Shown here: positions 26,008 to 35,302 of the stretch, piece by piece
Layout of the letters: every line of letters starts with the position of its first letter
How positions within the stretch are numbered: position 1 is the stretch's first letter
NCBI RefSeq assembly: GCF_023156245.1
Contig: NZ_JAKZAH010000004.1
Span: 1 to 64,000, forward strand
Direction: 5' to 3'
Source of the DNA: Marinobacter bryozoorum
GTDB lineage: Bacteria > Pseudomonadota > Gammaproteobacteria > Pseudomonadales > Oleiphilaceae
Length of the DNA: 64,000 nt
Notes under the pieces: generated by a model
Databases searched by the model: none
What the model saw: only the letters and a program-made list of their open reading frames with translations
What the model was told of the DNA's origin: nothing
Program-made: the position numbers and the translations under genes

Positions 26008-26874
26008 ATGCACCCGCTAAAAGACTGTTGTAACCACATTGTTGCCGTTGGCAGGGTCTGGGCGGCAATACTTCTTACGTCGATGTTCGCTACCGGCTGT
26101 ACTGTAGGGAATACGTCGGAAGCATCCCATGAGCTGCTGCGGCTGGACCTTTCTGACCAACAGCTCACGTGGATTGGTCGCCAGGTTTATCGCAATGAGT
26201 GCGCCTCCCGTCGCTCGTGCCTGGTTCACTGGAACCAGGGGGAAGTTTTCCCTTCCCTGGGTATCGGACATTTCATCTGGTATCCGGTGGGTGTTGAAGG
26301 TCCCTATGTGGAGAGCTTTCCGTCGATGGTGGAGTTCCTCGCGGAACGGGGCGTGGCGTTGCCAGCCTGGCTGCCTGAGGCGATCCGTCATGGGGCACCA
26401 TGGGTTACCCGGGACGGCTTTCTTCGTGCCGAGGGCAGTGATGAGCGGGTGGAGGAGTTGCGTCAACTGCTCGAGCGGGAGCAGGCCGCACAGACGGCGT
26501 TCCTGCTGCAGCGAGCGCGGGGCGCCCTCGAACGGGTTGCATCCGCCTCAGGTGACCCCGTAACAACCCGTCGCAAGATCCGGTTGTTGAGTGAAACCCC
26601 CGGTGGTGCCTATGCCCTGATCGACTATGTCAACTTCAAAGGCGAAGGGCTGGCCGAATCCGAGCGGTATGGGGGGGTGGGCTGGGGACTGCTGCAGGTG
26701 CTCGAAACCATGGAGGCACCGCGTTCCCGGGCAGGGGCGTTGCCGGCCTTCCGGCAGGCGGCCGCCGAGGTGCTGACGTCCCGGGCTAAAAGGGCCGGGA
26801 ACCCCATTGAGCGTGAGCAATGGCTGCCGGGCTGGCTGAACCGGGTGAAAACCTACCGGCAGCCCGAATCTTGA
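26008..26874 (+). CDS. conserved lipoprotein of unknown function, possibly lysozyme-like
   Basis: Protein of 288 residues. A lipobox LLTSMFATGC (cysteine near residue 31) predicts a lipoprotein; the next residue is Thr, so outer-membrane sorting is likely. The conserved core is WIGRQVYRNECASRRSCLVHWNQGEVFPSLGIGHFIWYP, followed later by YALIDYVNFKGEG and GVGWGLLQVLE. I recall similar proteins in Pseudomonas without known function. The Glu-then-GIGH arrangement recalls phage-type lysozymes (Glu followed by GIGH), but this is only a motif-level resemblance. AGGA lies six bases before the ATG. It stands alone between fpr and the convergent GDPD gene. Confidence 0.7.
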   Translation: MHPLKDCCNHIVAVGRVWAAILLTSMFATGCTVGNTSEASHELLRLDLSDQQLTWIGRQVYRNECASRRSCLVHWNQGEVFPSLGIGHFIWYPVGVEGPYVESFPSMVEFLAERGVALPAWLPEAIRHGAPWVTRDGFLRAEGSDERVEELRQLLEREQAAQTAFLLQRARGALERVASASGDPVTTRRKIRLLSETPGGAYALIDYVNFKGEGLAESERYGGVGWGLLQVLETMEAPRSRAGALPAFRQAAAEVLTSRAKRAGNPIEREQWLPGWLNRVKTYRQPES

Positions 26875-26913
26875 GCGCACCTGGCCCGGACCGGATTGCC
26901 CGGGTCAGCCAGC

Positions 26914-28710
26914 CTACCTCAGCCAGTTCCGCAACTTCAGCGCCAGGCGTTCACCATCGCTCAGTTCGGCCCGTTCCGCCAACAGCCTGGCCAGGACGTC
27001 TGGCCGGTCGGTAATAATGTTGTCGACCCCCATATCGATCATGCGAGACATCTCCGTCGGCTGGTTGACCGTCCATACATGAAGTTCGTAGCCCAGTTGA
27101 CGGGCGCGGGCTACGGCAGCGGCATTTGCCTGGTTATAACGCAGGCCCAGGATATCGAATCCTTCATTGTCCAGCGGGCCAATCACGAACTGTGCCAGCA
27201 GTGCTGTGCGCAGTCGCGGTTCCATGGTCATGGCATCCCTGAGGACATGGCGTTCGGCGGCGGCAATGACAGTGCCTTCTACCGCGTCTTCCCTTTGCAG
27301 TAATTCCACCACCTTGCGTGTGAGGTCTCGGCTATTGTGGTCCGGTTTCAGGTCCAGGAAAAGCTTTGCCCTGTCCCTGGCCAGGTTGATCAGTTCCGGG
27401 AGGGTCAGGATGGGTTCTCCTGAATAGGCCTCCGAAAACCAGCTGCCGGCGTCAAGCTCCCGGATATCGTCCCATCTCAGCGCGGAAATGCGGTCCGGGC
27501 GCCCCAGAAGCCGTTCAAGGTTGGCATCGTGCCAGAGTACCAGTTGCCCGTCCCGGGTCATGCGCACATCTACTTCGAGATAATCTGCGCCGTCCCTGAT
27601 CGCCCGTTCTATTGCACTGGCAGAGTTTTCGGGTGCTGCAAAGGCGTTGCCCCGGTGGGCAGTAATGCTGACCTGGTCCCCCGAGTCGAATGCGCTGACG
27701 ATCAGACTTGCCTGCACCAGTACCATGATGACAAGGGCACCTTCCACCAGCCAGGCTCGCCTGCCCGCTGTGGATGGCGGAGTAGTCACGTGGTGCTGCC
27801 TGGAGTGGCCACTGGTGGCCAGGTACACACGGTAGATCAACACGCTATAGCCGGCTGACAGGATAAACGTCACCGCAACCATCAGCAGCAGGTAAAACGC
27901 GATATAAGCGGTAATGGCTGGCAGCAGCGCGCGCGGACTGTTCGGCATCAGCGCCAGGTAGGGGGTGCCCAGAACCTGGAATAGCCAGGTAAACAGGACC
28001 GGCAACGTAAACAGCAACGCCGCGCCGGCCACCAGGGGTGTGACCAGCTTGCCTTTACTGCCATGAATCCGTTCACTGCTGGTCGCCAGCGCCCCGACTG
28101 CGCTGGTGCGCTCCAGTGTGGCAATCGGCTCTGCCAGGCTCCAGCGCAAAAACAGCCAGCCATTACAGACAGCCATTGCCCCAGTGGCCAGTCCTGCGAC
28201 AGCAAGGAACCACCAGAGTTCAGCTGGGCGGGTGACCCGGATGAAATAGATCTCATAGGAAGAGAGCAGTCCCCACCAGGCGAAGGCTATGACGAACAGG
28301 AAAGGCAGGGCGACGACCATGTGACCGAGAACCTGGAGTACGGTCAGCCATAGCAACTTGCCGGAACGCCGTGCCATTTGCCAGAGTGCCGCCAGGGTGA
28401 GCCGGTATTCCCCCGTACGCTCCACGGAGGAGGCAATGACGGTCATGCCGGCCTGTTCCAAGGTCAGGGTGGCGGTCAGGGCGGTGAGGGTGGCCGCCAT
28501 CCACACAAGCCCTCCTGGTGACAGCAGGAAGGCGGCAATACCGCCCGTGCTGATAGCGCCTTCGCCGGTTACTGGCTCCAGCGCGGAGAGCATGGTGCCC
28601 AGTACCGGGCCAAGCAGGGCAAGGGTCAGCCCGGTAAAGAACAGATGGTACAGGAGCAGGCTACGACGGTGTCGTCGCAGTATTCCCAGAGAATCGATAA
28701 ATGGTCGCAT
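26914..28710 (-). CDS. membrane glycerophosphodiester phosphodiesterase
   Basis: Protein of 598 residues. The N-terminal 340 residues form about seven to eight transmembrane helices (GDPD membrane domain); a periplasm- or membrane-facing catalytic domain follows. Catalytic features are intact: AHRGN (near 352), APENS (near 361), EVDVRMTRDG (near 379) and LWHD (near 395), then the late VWTVNQPTEM segment. The family cleaves glycerophosphodiesters to glycerol-3-phosphate and an alcohol. Its ATG overlaps the stop of the LtaS-like gene (TGATG), so the two are translationally coupled. The last of four genes starting with ppiB. Confidence 0.9.
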   Translation of the reverse strand: MRPFIDSLGILRRHRRSLLLYHLFFTGLTLALLGPVLGTMLSALEPVTGEGAISTGGIAAFLLSPGGLVWMAATLTALTATLTLEQAGMTVIASSVERTGEYRLTLAALWQMARRSGKLLWLTVLQVLGHMVVALPFLFVIAFAWWGLLSSYEIYFIRVTRPAELWWFLAVAGLATGAMAVCNGWLFLRWSLAEPIATLERTSAVGALATSSERIHGSKGKLVTPLVAGAALLFTLPVLFTWLFQVLGTPYLALMPNSPRALLPAITAYIAFYLLLMVAVTFILSAGYSVLIYRVYLATSGHSRQHHVTTPPSTAGRRAWLVEGALVIMVLVQASLIVSAFDSGDQVSITAHRGNAFAAPENSASAIERAIRDGADYLEVDVRMTRDGQLVLWHDANLERLLGRPDRISALRWDDIRELDAGSWFSEAYSGEPILTLPELINLARDRAKLFLDLKPDHNSRDLTRKVVELLQREDAVEGTVIAAAERHVLRDAMTMEPRLRTALLAQFVIGPLDNEGFDILGLRYNQANAAAVARARQLGYELHVWTVNQPTEMSRMIDMGVDNIITDRPDVLARLLAERAELSDGERLALKLRNWLR

Positions 28711-30566
28711 CACTCACTGTCAGCGGTCGGCCCTGTAGGCAGTCGGGCGGATTCGCCGAACAGCCGCAGCCGTTGCGCCAGGGTCAGGAAAGGCTCGCTT
28801 TCGGTTGGTGTCAGGGTACCGAACAGGCGGCCGGGTTCAAATGCCCAAGTTTCACAGCGTAACAGGCTTTCGGTGCAGGCCAGCAATTCGCCGCTCTCCC
28901 GCAGGAAGAACTTCATACCGGTATAGGTATCAGCCAGCAACAGGTCCCGGGGGTCAGAGGTGTCCTGGCTCAGCAGGCTGCGACCGGTCATGGCGAGGGA
29001 GGGATCGCTGGCCCCGGTGGCATCGAGGATGGTCAATGGAATATCCAGTTGCGCCACTATCCGGTCCCGGTCAGCGTATTGGTCAAGGCCCCCTGGCTGT
29101 GGAGGTCGTACAGCCATGACGCCTGTGTTGCCGTTGAGCGGGAAAGAGTCCTGGTCCTGGCGGACAAAGCCCCCGGATTCGTCGGATGTCAGGATAACCA
29201 GGGTGTTGTCCAGGGCGCCGGACGCTTCCATATCGTCGAGGAATCCGATCAGGCTTTGTTCCATTACCCGCATCGCGTTACGCCTGGCCTTGAGCGGTTC
29301 GGTAGGAAGGGGCTCGTTATCCTCCCCGGTGCTTGTGTATTCACCGCCGGTGTCAAAGGGATGGTGTGTGCCAACATTGAGTAAAGTGACCATCCACCGG
29401 GGGACCTCCTGGTCCAGTGCCTTCAGTCGCTCCGCTACGTTGGCGAAATAGACGGGGTCTGGCGGGCCCCAGCCCTCCGGGCTTTCTCCACCCTGTTGGA
29501 AAACTTCCGAGCCGGTCACCCGGGTGAAACCGGCCCGGGGCATAAAGCGGTCCTTGCTCATATAGCGTAGTGGCGCTGCCTGCCAGTAGGCGGTGGTGTA
29601 ACCGTTTGCCCGCAGGAGTTCAGGCATACACAGGGGGAAGGCTTCACCGTTGGCGACGTCCTCCATCTTTGTCGAAAGGCGCTGAAAATCCGGGTACTGG
29701 CCACAGAGGATGGCAAAGGTGCCCCGGTCAGTCTGTCGCTCCATGCTCAGGGTGTTGCGGTACAGGCGGAAGCCGGTCTCGGCAAGCTTGTTTTCCAGCT
29801 CGGGTAGCGATACCACCGGTGCCAGTCCGTGGTATTCGCTGATGGAAGGAAAGTAGCCGGAGGACAGGCCCTCGACCAGGATCAGCAGGACGTTGGGTGG
29901 GGTCTGGATCTCCGGGTGGGCAACCTCTGTTTCGAAGAACTCCGCCTCGGCTTCCGAGCGGTCGACTGCGGTTTCCCTGGCGACTTCATCCCGCAGCAAG
30001 GCTCCAGCGGGGGCCAGGATGGCGGTGGGAACCTGGGCCAGGAAGCCGGTTACCACGTTGTTGCGGGATGTGGTCAGGCTATGGGAAGCGACCAGGTAGG
30101 CGCCGGTAGACGCTACCACCAGCAGGGCAGCAAAGGTAATCCGGCGCGGCGGGATCGGGACCAGCCAACGATAGATACGGACCAGCAGCCAGGCCAGACC
30201 CAGGTAAAGGGGCAGCATCAGCAACTGGGTGTTGAAGACCGATGAGGCCAGGAACACCGGGTCCGCACCCTTGCTGATCATGGACAGCCGGGGATAGGTG
30301 CCGTGGGCCGCCAGGTGCATGGCGGAGACCGTCATCAGGCAGCCCAGGGCTATGACCAGTATTGCCCTCATCCAGAAGGCGCGCGCCAGCATCAACAGGC
30401 CGGCTACCGTTATCGCACCGGCGACGTCACTGAGGAGTAGCAGGCCGGTTTCCGGCCAGACACCACTTTGCAGGTAAAAGCAGAACCGGACGGACAAAAG
30501 CCAGGCAAAGGCCAGCAACACGGTAAGCCCGAGCCGCTGGTCCTGTAGCGCCCTGTAAACCGACAT
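28710..30566 (-). CDS. LtaS/OpgB-like membrane phosphotransferase (sulfatase fold)
   Basis: Protein of 618 residues. Five predicted transmembrane helices in the first 165 residues are followed by a periplasmic alkaline-phosphatase-fold domain. By comparison with S. aureus LtaS: Glu232 (LVEGLSS) matches the metal glutamate, Thr279 (ERQTDRGTF, twelve residues before YP) matches the nucleophile, and His401/402 (GTHHPF) matches the substrate histidine. The usual Asp-His metal pair is Asp462-Glu463 (TSDESGG) here. Such enzymes move phosphoglycerol or phosphoethanolamine from phospholipids to glycans or lipids. The acceptor is unknown. It lies 30 bases after lpxH and overlaps the GDPD gene. Confidence 0.82.
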   Translation of the reverse strand: MSVYRALQDQRLGLTVLLAFAWLLSVRFCFYLQSGVWPETGLLLLSDVAGAITVAGLLMLARAFWMRAILVIALGCLMTVSAMHLAAHGTYPRLSMISKGADPVFLASSVFNTQLLMLPLYLGLAWLLVRIYRWLVPIPPRRITFAALLVVASTGAYLVASHSLTTSRNNVVTGFLAQVPTAILAPAGALLRDEVARETAVDRSEAEAEFFETEVAHPEIQTPPNVLLILVEGLSSGYFPSISEYHGLAPVVSLPELENKLAETGFRLYRNTLSMERQTDRGTFAILCGQYPDFQRLSTKMEDVANGEAFPLCMPELLRANGYTTAYWQAAPLRYMSKDRFMPRAGFTRVTGSEVFQQGGESPEGWGPPDPVYFANVAERLKALDQEVPRWMVTLLNVGTHHPFDTGGEYTSTGEDNEPLPTEPLKARRNAMRVMEQSLIGFLDDMEASGALDNTLVILTSDESGGFVRQDQDSFPLNGNTGVMAVRPPQPGGLDQYADRDRIVAQLDIPLTILDATGASDPSLAMTGRSLLSQDTSDPRDLLLADTYTGMKFFLRESGELLACTESLLRCETWAFEPGRLFGTLTPTESEPFLTLAQRLRLFGESARLPTGPTADSE

Positions 30567-30596
30567 GGAACCCCCGTCGCAGGCCTGTGAGACCGC

Positions 30597-31322
30597 CTAG
30601 AGCGGCCGCTTGTGCAGCGTGGGTTCTCCGTCACCGGTGACGTCCAGCCACCAGGCGTGGGTGTCCCAGTCACCCAGCACAATACGGAATGCCTGCGCGC
30701 CATTCGCCGTAAGCTCGTGCATCGCCGGGCGGTGAGTGTGGCCGTGAATCAGTCGTTGCACGCCATGGTGCTCCATTTCCCGGACCACTTCTTCCGGTGT
30801 CACGTCCATGATGGTTTCTGCCTTGCCCTGATTCTTGGCCATGCTGATTTCCCGCAGCTGACGAGCGACCATCTGACGGTCGGCCAGGGGGCGCTGCAGG
30901 AACATCTGCTGCCATTGCTCGTTGCGCATGTTGGCGCGGAACTTCTGGTATTCCACGTCCGCCGTGCACAGGCTGTCACCGTGCATCAGAAGGGTGGGGG
31001 TGCCATACAGGTCAACGACGGTGGGGTCGGGCAGTAGCTCGGCACCGCAGCGATTACAGAAGTCCTCGCCGATCAGGAAATCCCGGTTGCCGTGCATCAG
31101 GTACAGGGCGGTGCCGCTGTCACTGACGTCCCGCAGGGCTTCCGCCACCTGGTTCTGCAACGGTGTTTTCTCATCATCGCCGATCCAGGCCTCGAAGAAA
31201 TCTCCGAGGATGTAGAGGGCTTCGATGCCCATGGCCTTGTCCTTGAGGAAGGCCAGGAAGGCGTCCGTGATATCCGGGCGGGACTCTTCCAGGTGCAGGT
31301 CGGAAATGAAGCGGATGGTCAC
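30597..31322 (-). CDS. lpxH: UDP-2,3-diacylglucosamine pyrophosphatase
   Basis: Peripheral inner-membrane metallophosphatase of 241 residues making lipid X in lipid A synthesis. Calcineurin-type metal motifs are complete: [42 protein letters not shown] and IHGHTHRPA. Start is GTG at 31322, overlapping the ppiB stop (GTGA). In many gammaproteobacteria lpxH follows ppiB in the same way. Confidence 0.95.
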   Translation of the reverse strand: MTIRFISDLHLEESRPDITDAFLAFLKDKAMGIEALYILGDFFEAWIGDDEKTPLQNQVAEALRDVSDSGTALYLMHGNRDFLIGEDFCNRCGAELLPDPTVVDLYGTPTLLMHGDSLCTADVEYQKFRANMRNEQWQQMFLQRPLADRQMVARQLREISMAKNQGKAETIMDVTPEEVVREMEHHGVQRLIHGHTHRPAMHELTANGAQAFRIVLGDWDTHAWWLDVTGDGEPTLHKRPL

Positions 31323-31828
31323 GCCTCGCCTCCGTCCTCCAGCACCTCGGCCTTCTCGATCATCACATTTTCGGAGGGTACGTCATCGTGGAAGCCCTGG
31401 GTCTCGGTGCGTACGGCACGGATGCGGTTAACCGTGTCCATGCCTTCCACCACTCGTCCGAACACGCAATAACCCCAGCCCTCGGCGTTCTTGGCGGTGT
31501 GGTCGAGGAAGCCATTGTTTTCGACATTGATGAAGAACTGGGCGGTGGCGGAGTGCGGGTCCATGGTGCGAGCCATGGCCACGGTGCCCTGCATGTTGCT
31601 CAGGCCGTTATCGGCCTCGTTCTGGATGGGATCGCGGGTCTTGCGGGGCTGCATGCCCGGCTCGAATCCGCCGCCCTGAACCATGAAGTTGCTGATCACA
31701 CGGTGAAAAATCAGGCCGTCGTAGAAGCCGTCACGAACATATTGTTCGAAGTTCCTGGCAGTTTCCGGGGCTTTTTCGTAGTCCAGTTCCAGCTTGATGT
31801 CGCCATGTGTGGTGTGCAGCAGAATCAT
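31319..31828 (-). CDS. ppiB: peptidyl-prolyl cis-trans isomerase B (cyclophilin)
   Basis: Cytosolic cyclophilin of 169 residues. The active-site arginine is in [15 protein letters not shown]; also seen are [22 protein letters not shown] and [10 protein letters not shown]. The start [16 protein letters not shown] is preceded by AGGAAATTTCA; ten extra in-frame codons upstream are not conserved. First gene of the ppiB-lpxH-LtaS-like-GDPD run; divergent from glnS. Confidence 0.95.
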   Translation of the reverse strand: MILLHTTHGDIKLELDYEKAPETARNFEQYVRDGFYDGLIFHRVISNFMVQGGGFEPGMQPRKTRDPIQNEADNGLSNMQGTVAMARTMDPHSATAQFFINVENNGFLDHTAKNAEGWGYCVFGRVVEGMDTVNRIRAVRTETQGFHDDVPSENVMIEKAEVLEDGGEA

Positions 31829-31923
31829 TGAAATTTCCTGTAGTGAAGGATCAGCCATGTGTACAGGGGTTTATTGTACGCAAGACTTGTCAGCCATGCA
31901 TGAGTCCCGCCACGATTTATGCG

Positions 31924-31929
31924 TATAAT
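31924..31929 (+). promoter_or_regulatory. candidate glnS promoter -10 box
   Basis: A perfect TATAAT lies 38 bases upstream of the glnS ATG. The hexamer at the matching -35 position (TGAGTC, 31901-31906) is poor; a TTGTCA at 31887-31892 is too far away (31 bases). Position supports a promoter, but the -35 is unclear. Confidence 0.4.
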
Positions 31930-31967
31930 AGGCGGTTTCAGATCCACTTCTTTCATTCCGGGACACT

Positions 31968-33644
31968 ATGAGCGCCGAGTCGAAGAAAGCCCACAACTTT
32001 ATCCAGAGCCTGATCGAAGAAGCTATTTCCAAGGGGGAGCACACCGGCAAGGTGGTAACCCGTTTCCCGCCGGAGCCCAATGGTTACCTGCACATCGGTC
32101 ATGCCAAGTCCATCTGCCTGAATTTCGGTATTGCCGAGACCTTTGGCGGCGAGTGTAACCTGCGCTTTGACGACACCAATCCGGAAAAGGAAGAGCAGGA
32201 GTACATCGACGCCATCAAGCGTGACGTCAAGTGGCTGGGGTATGACTGGGTCGGAGAGGTCCGCTTTGCCTCCGACTATTTCGATGCCATCCACGATTTC
32301 GCAGTGGAGCTGATCGAGAAGGGCAAGGCCTATGTCTGCTCCCTGTCCGCCGAGGAAATGACCGAATATCGCGGTACCCTCAAAGAGCCGGGTCGCAACA
32401 GCCCGTACCGTGACCGGTCGGTGGAGGAGAACCTGCTGTTGTTCCGGGACATGCGTGAGGGCAAGTTCGGCAACGGTGAGCTGGTGCTGCGGGCAAAGAT
32501 CGATATGGCATCGCCCAATATCAACCTGCGGGACCCCATTCTCTATCGCATCCGGTACGCCGAGCATCACCAGACCGGCAACAAGTGGTGCATCTACCCG
32601 ATGTATGACTTTACGCACCCGATTTCCGATGCCATGGAGGGTATTACTCACTCCCTGTGCACCCTGGAGTTCGAGGATCACCGGCCCCTGTACGACTGGG
32701 TAATCGACAACATCTCGGCCCCCTGCAAGCCCCGGCAGATCGAGTTTGCCCGGCTGAACCTGAACTACACGGTCACCAGCAAGCGCAAGCTCAAGCGCCT
32801 TGTGGACGAAGGCTTTGTGGATGGCTGGGACGACCCCCGTATGCCCACCATCTCCGGCATGCGTCGCAGGGGTTATACGCCCCAGTCCATCCGCACCTTC
32901 TGCGACATGATCGGCGTGAACAAGGCCGGCGGTACCGTGGATGTCGGTATGCTGGAGCATGCTATCCGGGAGGATCTCAACACCCGTGCCCCCCGGGCCA
33001 TGTGCGTGATGCGCCCGCTGAAGGTGGTGCTGACCAACTACCCGGAAGACAAGTCGGAAACCCTGGAGCTGCCAGTGCATCCCCAGAACCCGGACATGGG
33101 CACCCGTGAAGTGCCCTGGACCCGCGAGCTGTATATCGACCGGGAAGACTTTGTCGAGGAGCCGCCCCGCAAGTGGAAGCGGCTGGCCCCTGAGCAGGCT
33201 GTCCGCCTGCGGGGTGGTTACGTGATGACCTGTCGTGAGGTTATCCGGGACGACAGCGGCGAGATCGTTGAACTGCGCTGCGAATACGATCCGAACACAC
33301 TGGGCGTTAACCCTGAGGGCTACAAGCCTAACGGGGTGATCCACTGGGTATCGGCGACGGATTCAGTAGAGGCGGACATCAACTTCTATGACCGCCTGTT
33401 CAACCACGAGAGCCCGGACAGCGACAAGGAGGGCGACTTTGTCGACCATGTCAACCAGGAGTCCCTGGTGCGCCTGGAAAAGGTCCGCGCCGAGAAGAGC
33501 CTGGGTCAACCCCGGAGCGACCTGCCTTACCAGTTTGAGCGGGAGGGGTACTTTTTCTTCGATGAGGAGGCCTCCGAGTCCGGTCGGCTGGTATTCAACC
33601 GGACGGTTACCCTGAGAGATTCCTGGGGAAAAGGTAAGGCCTGA
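31968..33644 (+). CDS. glnS: glutaminyl-tRNA synthetase
   Basis: Class I synthetase of 558 residues charging tRNA-Gln (E. coli 554). The HIGH motif is in [15 protein letters not shown] and the KMSKS variant in [10 protein letters not shown]. The [26 protein letters not shown] segment and the anticodon-binding C-terminal beta barrels are typical. Its presence means the organism charges glutamine directly. It is followed by cysS after 140 bases, in the same direction. Confidence 0.97.
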   Translation: MSAESKKAHNFIQSLIEEAISKGEHTGKVVTRFPPEPNGYLHIGHAKSICLNFGIAETFGGECNLRFDDTNPEKEEQEYIDAIKRDVKWLGYDWVGEVRFASDYFDAIHDFAVELIEKGKAYVCSLSAEEMTEYRGTLKEPGRNSPYRDRSVEENLLLFRDMREGKFGNGELVLRAKIDMASPNINLRDPILYRIRYAEHHQTGNKWCIYPMYDFTHPISDAMEGITHSLCTLEFEDHRPLYDWVIDNISAPCKPRQIEFARLNLNYTVTSKRKLKRLVDEGFVDGWDDPRMPTISGMRRRGYTPQSIRTFCDMIGVNKAGGTVDVGMLEHAIREDLNTRAPRAMCVMRPLKVVLTNYPEDKSETLELPVHPQNPDMGTREVPWTRELYIDREDFVEEPPRKWKRLAPEQAVRLRGGYVMTCREVIRDDSGEIVELRCEYDPNTLGVNPEGYKPNGVIHWVSATDSVEADINFYDRLFNHESPDSDKEGDFVDHVNQESLVRLEKVRAEKSLGQPRSDLPYQFEREGYFFFDEEASESGRLVFNRTVTLRDSWGKGKA

Positions 33645-33784
33645 CCCGAAAAGGTCGGACTAGGGCCGTACGCCGCTCAGACATTCCGGGGCACGCCGTG
33701 AATCCGTCCCTGGAGGCTCCCGCCCTGCCAGCGACGGGCGTGTAGTCCAAACTAAACTCATTGCATGATTCGGATGCTTACCGC

Positions 33785-35167
33785 GTGATCAGAATATACA
33801 ACACCCTCACCCAGCAGAAAGAAGACTTCCAGCCCATCCAGCCGGGCAAGGTGCGCATGTACGTCTGTGGTATGACGGTGTACGACTACTGTCACCTGGG
33901 GCATGCCCGGGTGCTGGTGGCGTTTGACGTGATTACCCGATACCTGCGTCACCGGGGCTATGACGTCCACTATGTGCGCAATATCACCGATATCGACGAT
34001 AAGATCCTGCGCCGTGCGGACGAGAATGGCGAGCCGTTTGATGCCCTGACGAAACGTATGATCCGGGCCATGCACGAGGACGAGCAGAAGCTGAGGGTGC
34101 TGGCGCCTACCGAGGAGCCCCGGGCGACCGACTATATTGATGAGATTATCGCCATGATCCGGGTGCTGATCTCGAAGGACCACGCCTACGCGGCAGATAA
34201 CGGCGACGTATACTTTGCGGTTAACAGCTTTGACGGTTACGGCAAGCTCAGCAAGAAGAAGCTGGAAGACCTGCTGGCCGGTGCCCGCGTGGATGTGGAG
34301 CAGGCCAAGAAAAGCCCGGCGGACTTTGCTCTCTGGAAGGCGGCCAAGCCCGGTGAGGTGAGCTGGCAGTCGCCTTGGGGCGATGGTCGTCCGGGCTGGC
34401 ACATCGAGTGTTCCGCCATGTCTACCCGGTGCCTCGGGGATACCTTTGATATCCACGGGGGCGGCCCGGACCTGCTGTTCCCGCACCATGAAAACGAGAT
34501 TGCCCAGTCCGAGTGTGCCACCGGGCATCATTTTGTGAATACCTGGTTGCATGCCGGCGCCATCCGCGTGAACAAGGAGAAGATGTCCAAGTCCCTGGGC
34601 AACTTCTTCACCATTCGCGAGATCCTCGACAAGTACCCCGCGGAAGTGGTGCGTTACTTCCTGGTGTCCAGCCATTACCGCAGCCAGGTGGACTACTCCG
34701 AGGACAACCTGGCGGAAGCCGGGCGCACCCTGGAGCGGCTGTACCATGCGTTGCGGGGTGTAGTGCCAACGAAGAAAGTGCCGGAAGGCGAGTTCGATCA
34801 CCAGTTCTACCAGGCGATGGATGATGACTTCAACACTGCTGGCGCCATCAGCGTGCTGCATGGTGTAGCCAGTGAGCTGAACCAGGCCCGCAGGGACGGC
34901 GATGATGGCAGGGTGGCCGAGCTGGCGGCGGTGCTGGTGCGCCTGGGGGCGGTGCTGGGTATCCTGCAGCAGGACCCGGAAGCATTCTTCAAGGCAGGTG
35001 TGGCGGGTGACCTGACGGCGGAGCAGATCGAGGCCATGATCCAGGCCCGTGCCGACGCCCGCAAGTCGAAGAACTTCGCCGAAGCGGATCGCATCCGCGA
35101 CGAGCTGCAGGAAAAGGGCATTATCCTGGATGACAGCCGTGAGGGCACCAGCTGGCGACGGGGGTGA
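33785..35167 (+). CDS. cysS: cysteinyl-tRNA synthetase
   Basis: Class I synthetase of 460 residues (E. coli 461). Zinc and signature motifs: [19 protein letters not shown] near the start, [13 protein letters not shown] and [12 protein letters not shown] for zinc ligands, and [10 protein letters not shown] choose GTG at 33785 ([15 protein letters not shown]), which aligns with homologues and has GGAT upstream; the in-frame TTG at 33761 has no ribosome site. Confidence 0.95.
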   Translation: MIRIYNTLTQQKEDFQPIQPGKVRMYVCGMTVYDYCHLGHARVLVAFDVITRYLRHRGYDVHYVRNITDIDDKILRRADENGEPFDALTKRMIRAMHEDEQKLRVLAPTEEPRATDYIDEIIAMIRVLISKDHAYAADNGDVYFAVNSFDGYGKLSKKKLEDLLAGARVDVEQAKKSPADFALWKAAKPGEVSWQSPWGDGRPGWHIECSAMSTRCLGDTFDIHGGGPDLLFPHHENEIAQSECATGHHFVNTWLHAGAIRVNKEKMSKSLGNFFTIREILDKYPAEVVRYFLVSSHYRSQVDYSEDNLAEAGRTLERLYHALRGVVPTKKVPEGEFDHQFYQAMDDDFNTAGAISVLHGVASELNQARRDGDDGRVAELAAVLVRLGAVLGILQQDPEAFFKAGVAGDLTAEQIEAMIQARADARKSKNFAEADRIRDELQEKGIILDDSREGTSWRRG

Positions 35168-35302
35168 AATCGAACGCCAGTATGAAATAACCGGGGAGAT
35201 GGCGTAAACTATCGCGCCCCGAGGTATGAGGGAGAGGCAGAATGTGGACATCGGATCCGCCCTGTCTCTCAGGGAATACAGACAACACTGAGGCAGACAA
35301 CG

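Noticed and set aside
31953..33344. 463-residue frame opposite glnS, and similar long frames opposite cysS (33758-35515) and tig (39641-40993)
   Set aside because: All are GC-bias shadows of certain genes; none has a start signal or known domain.
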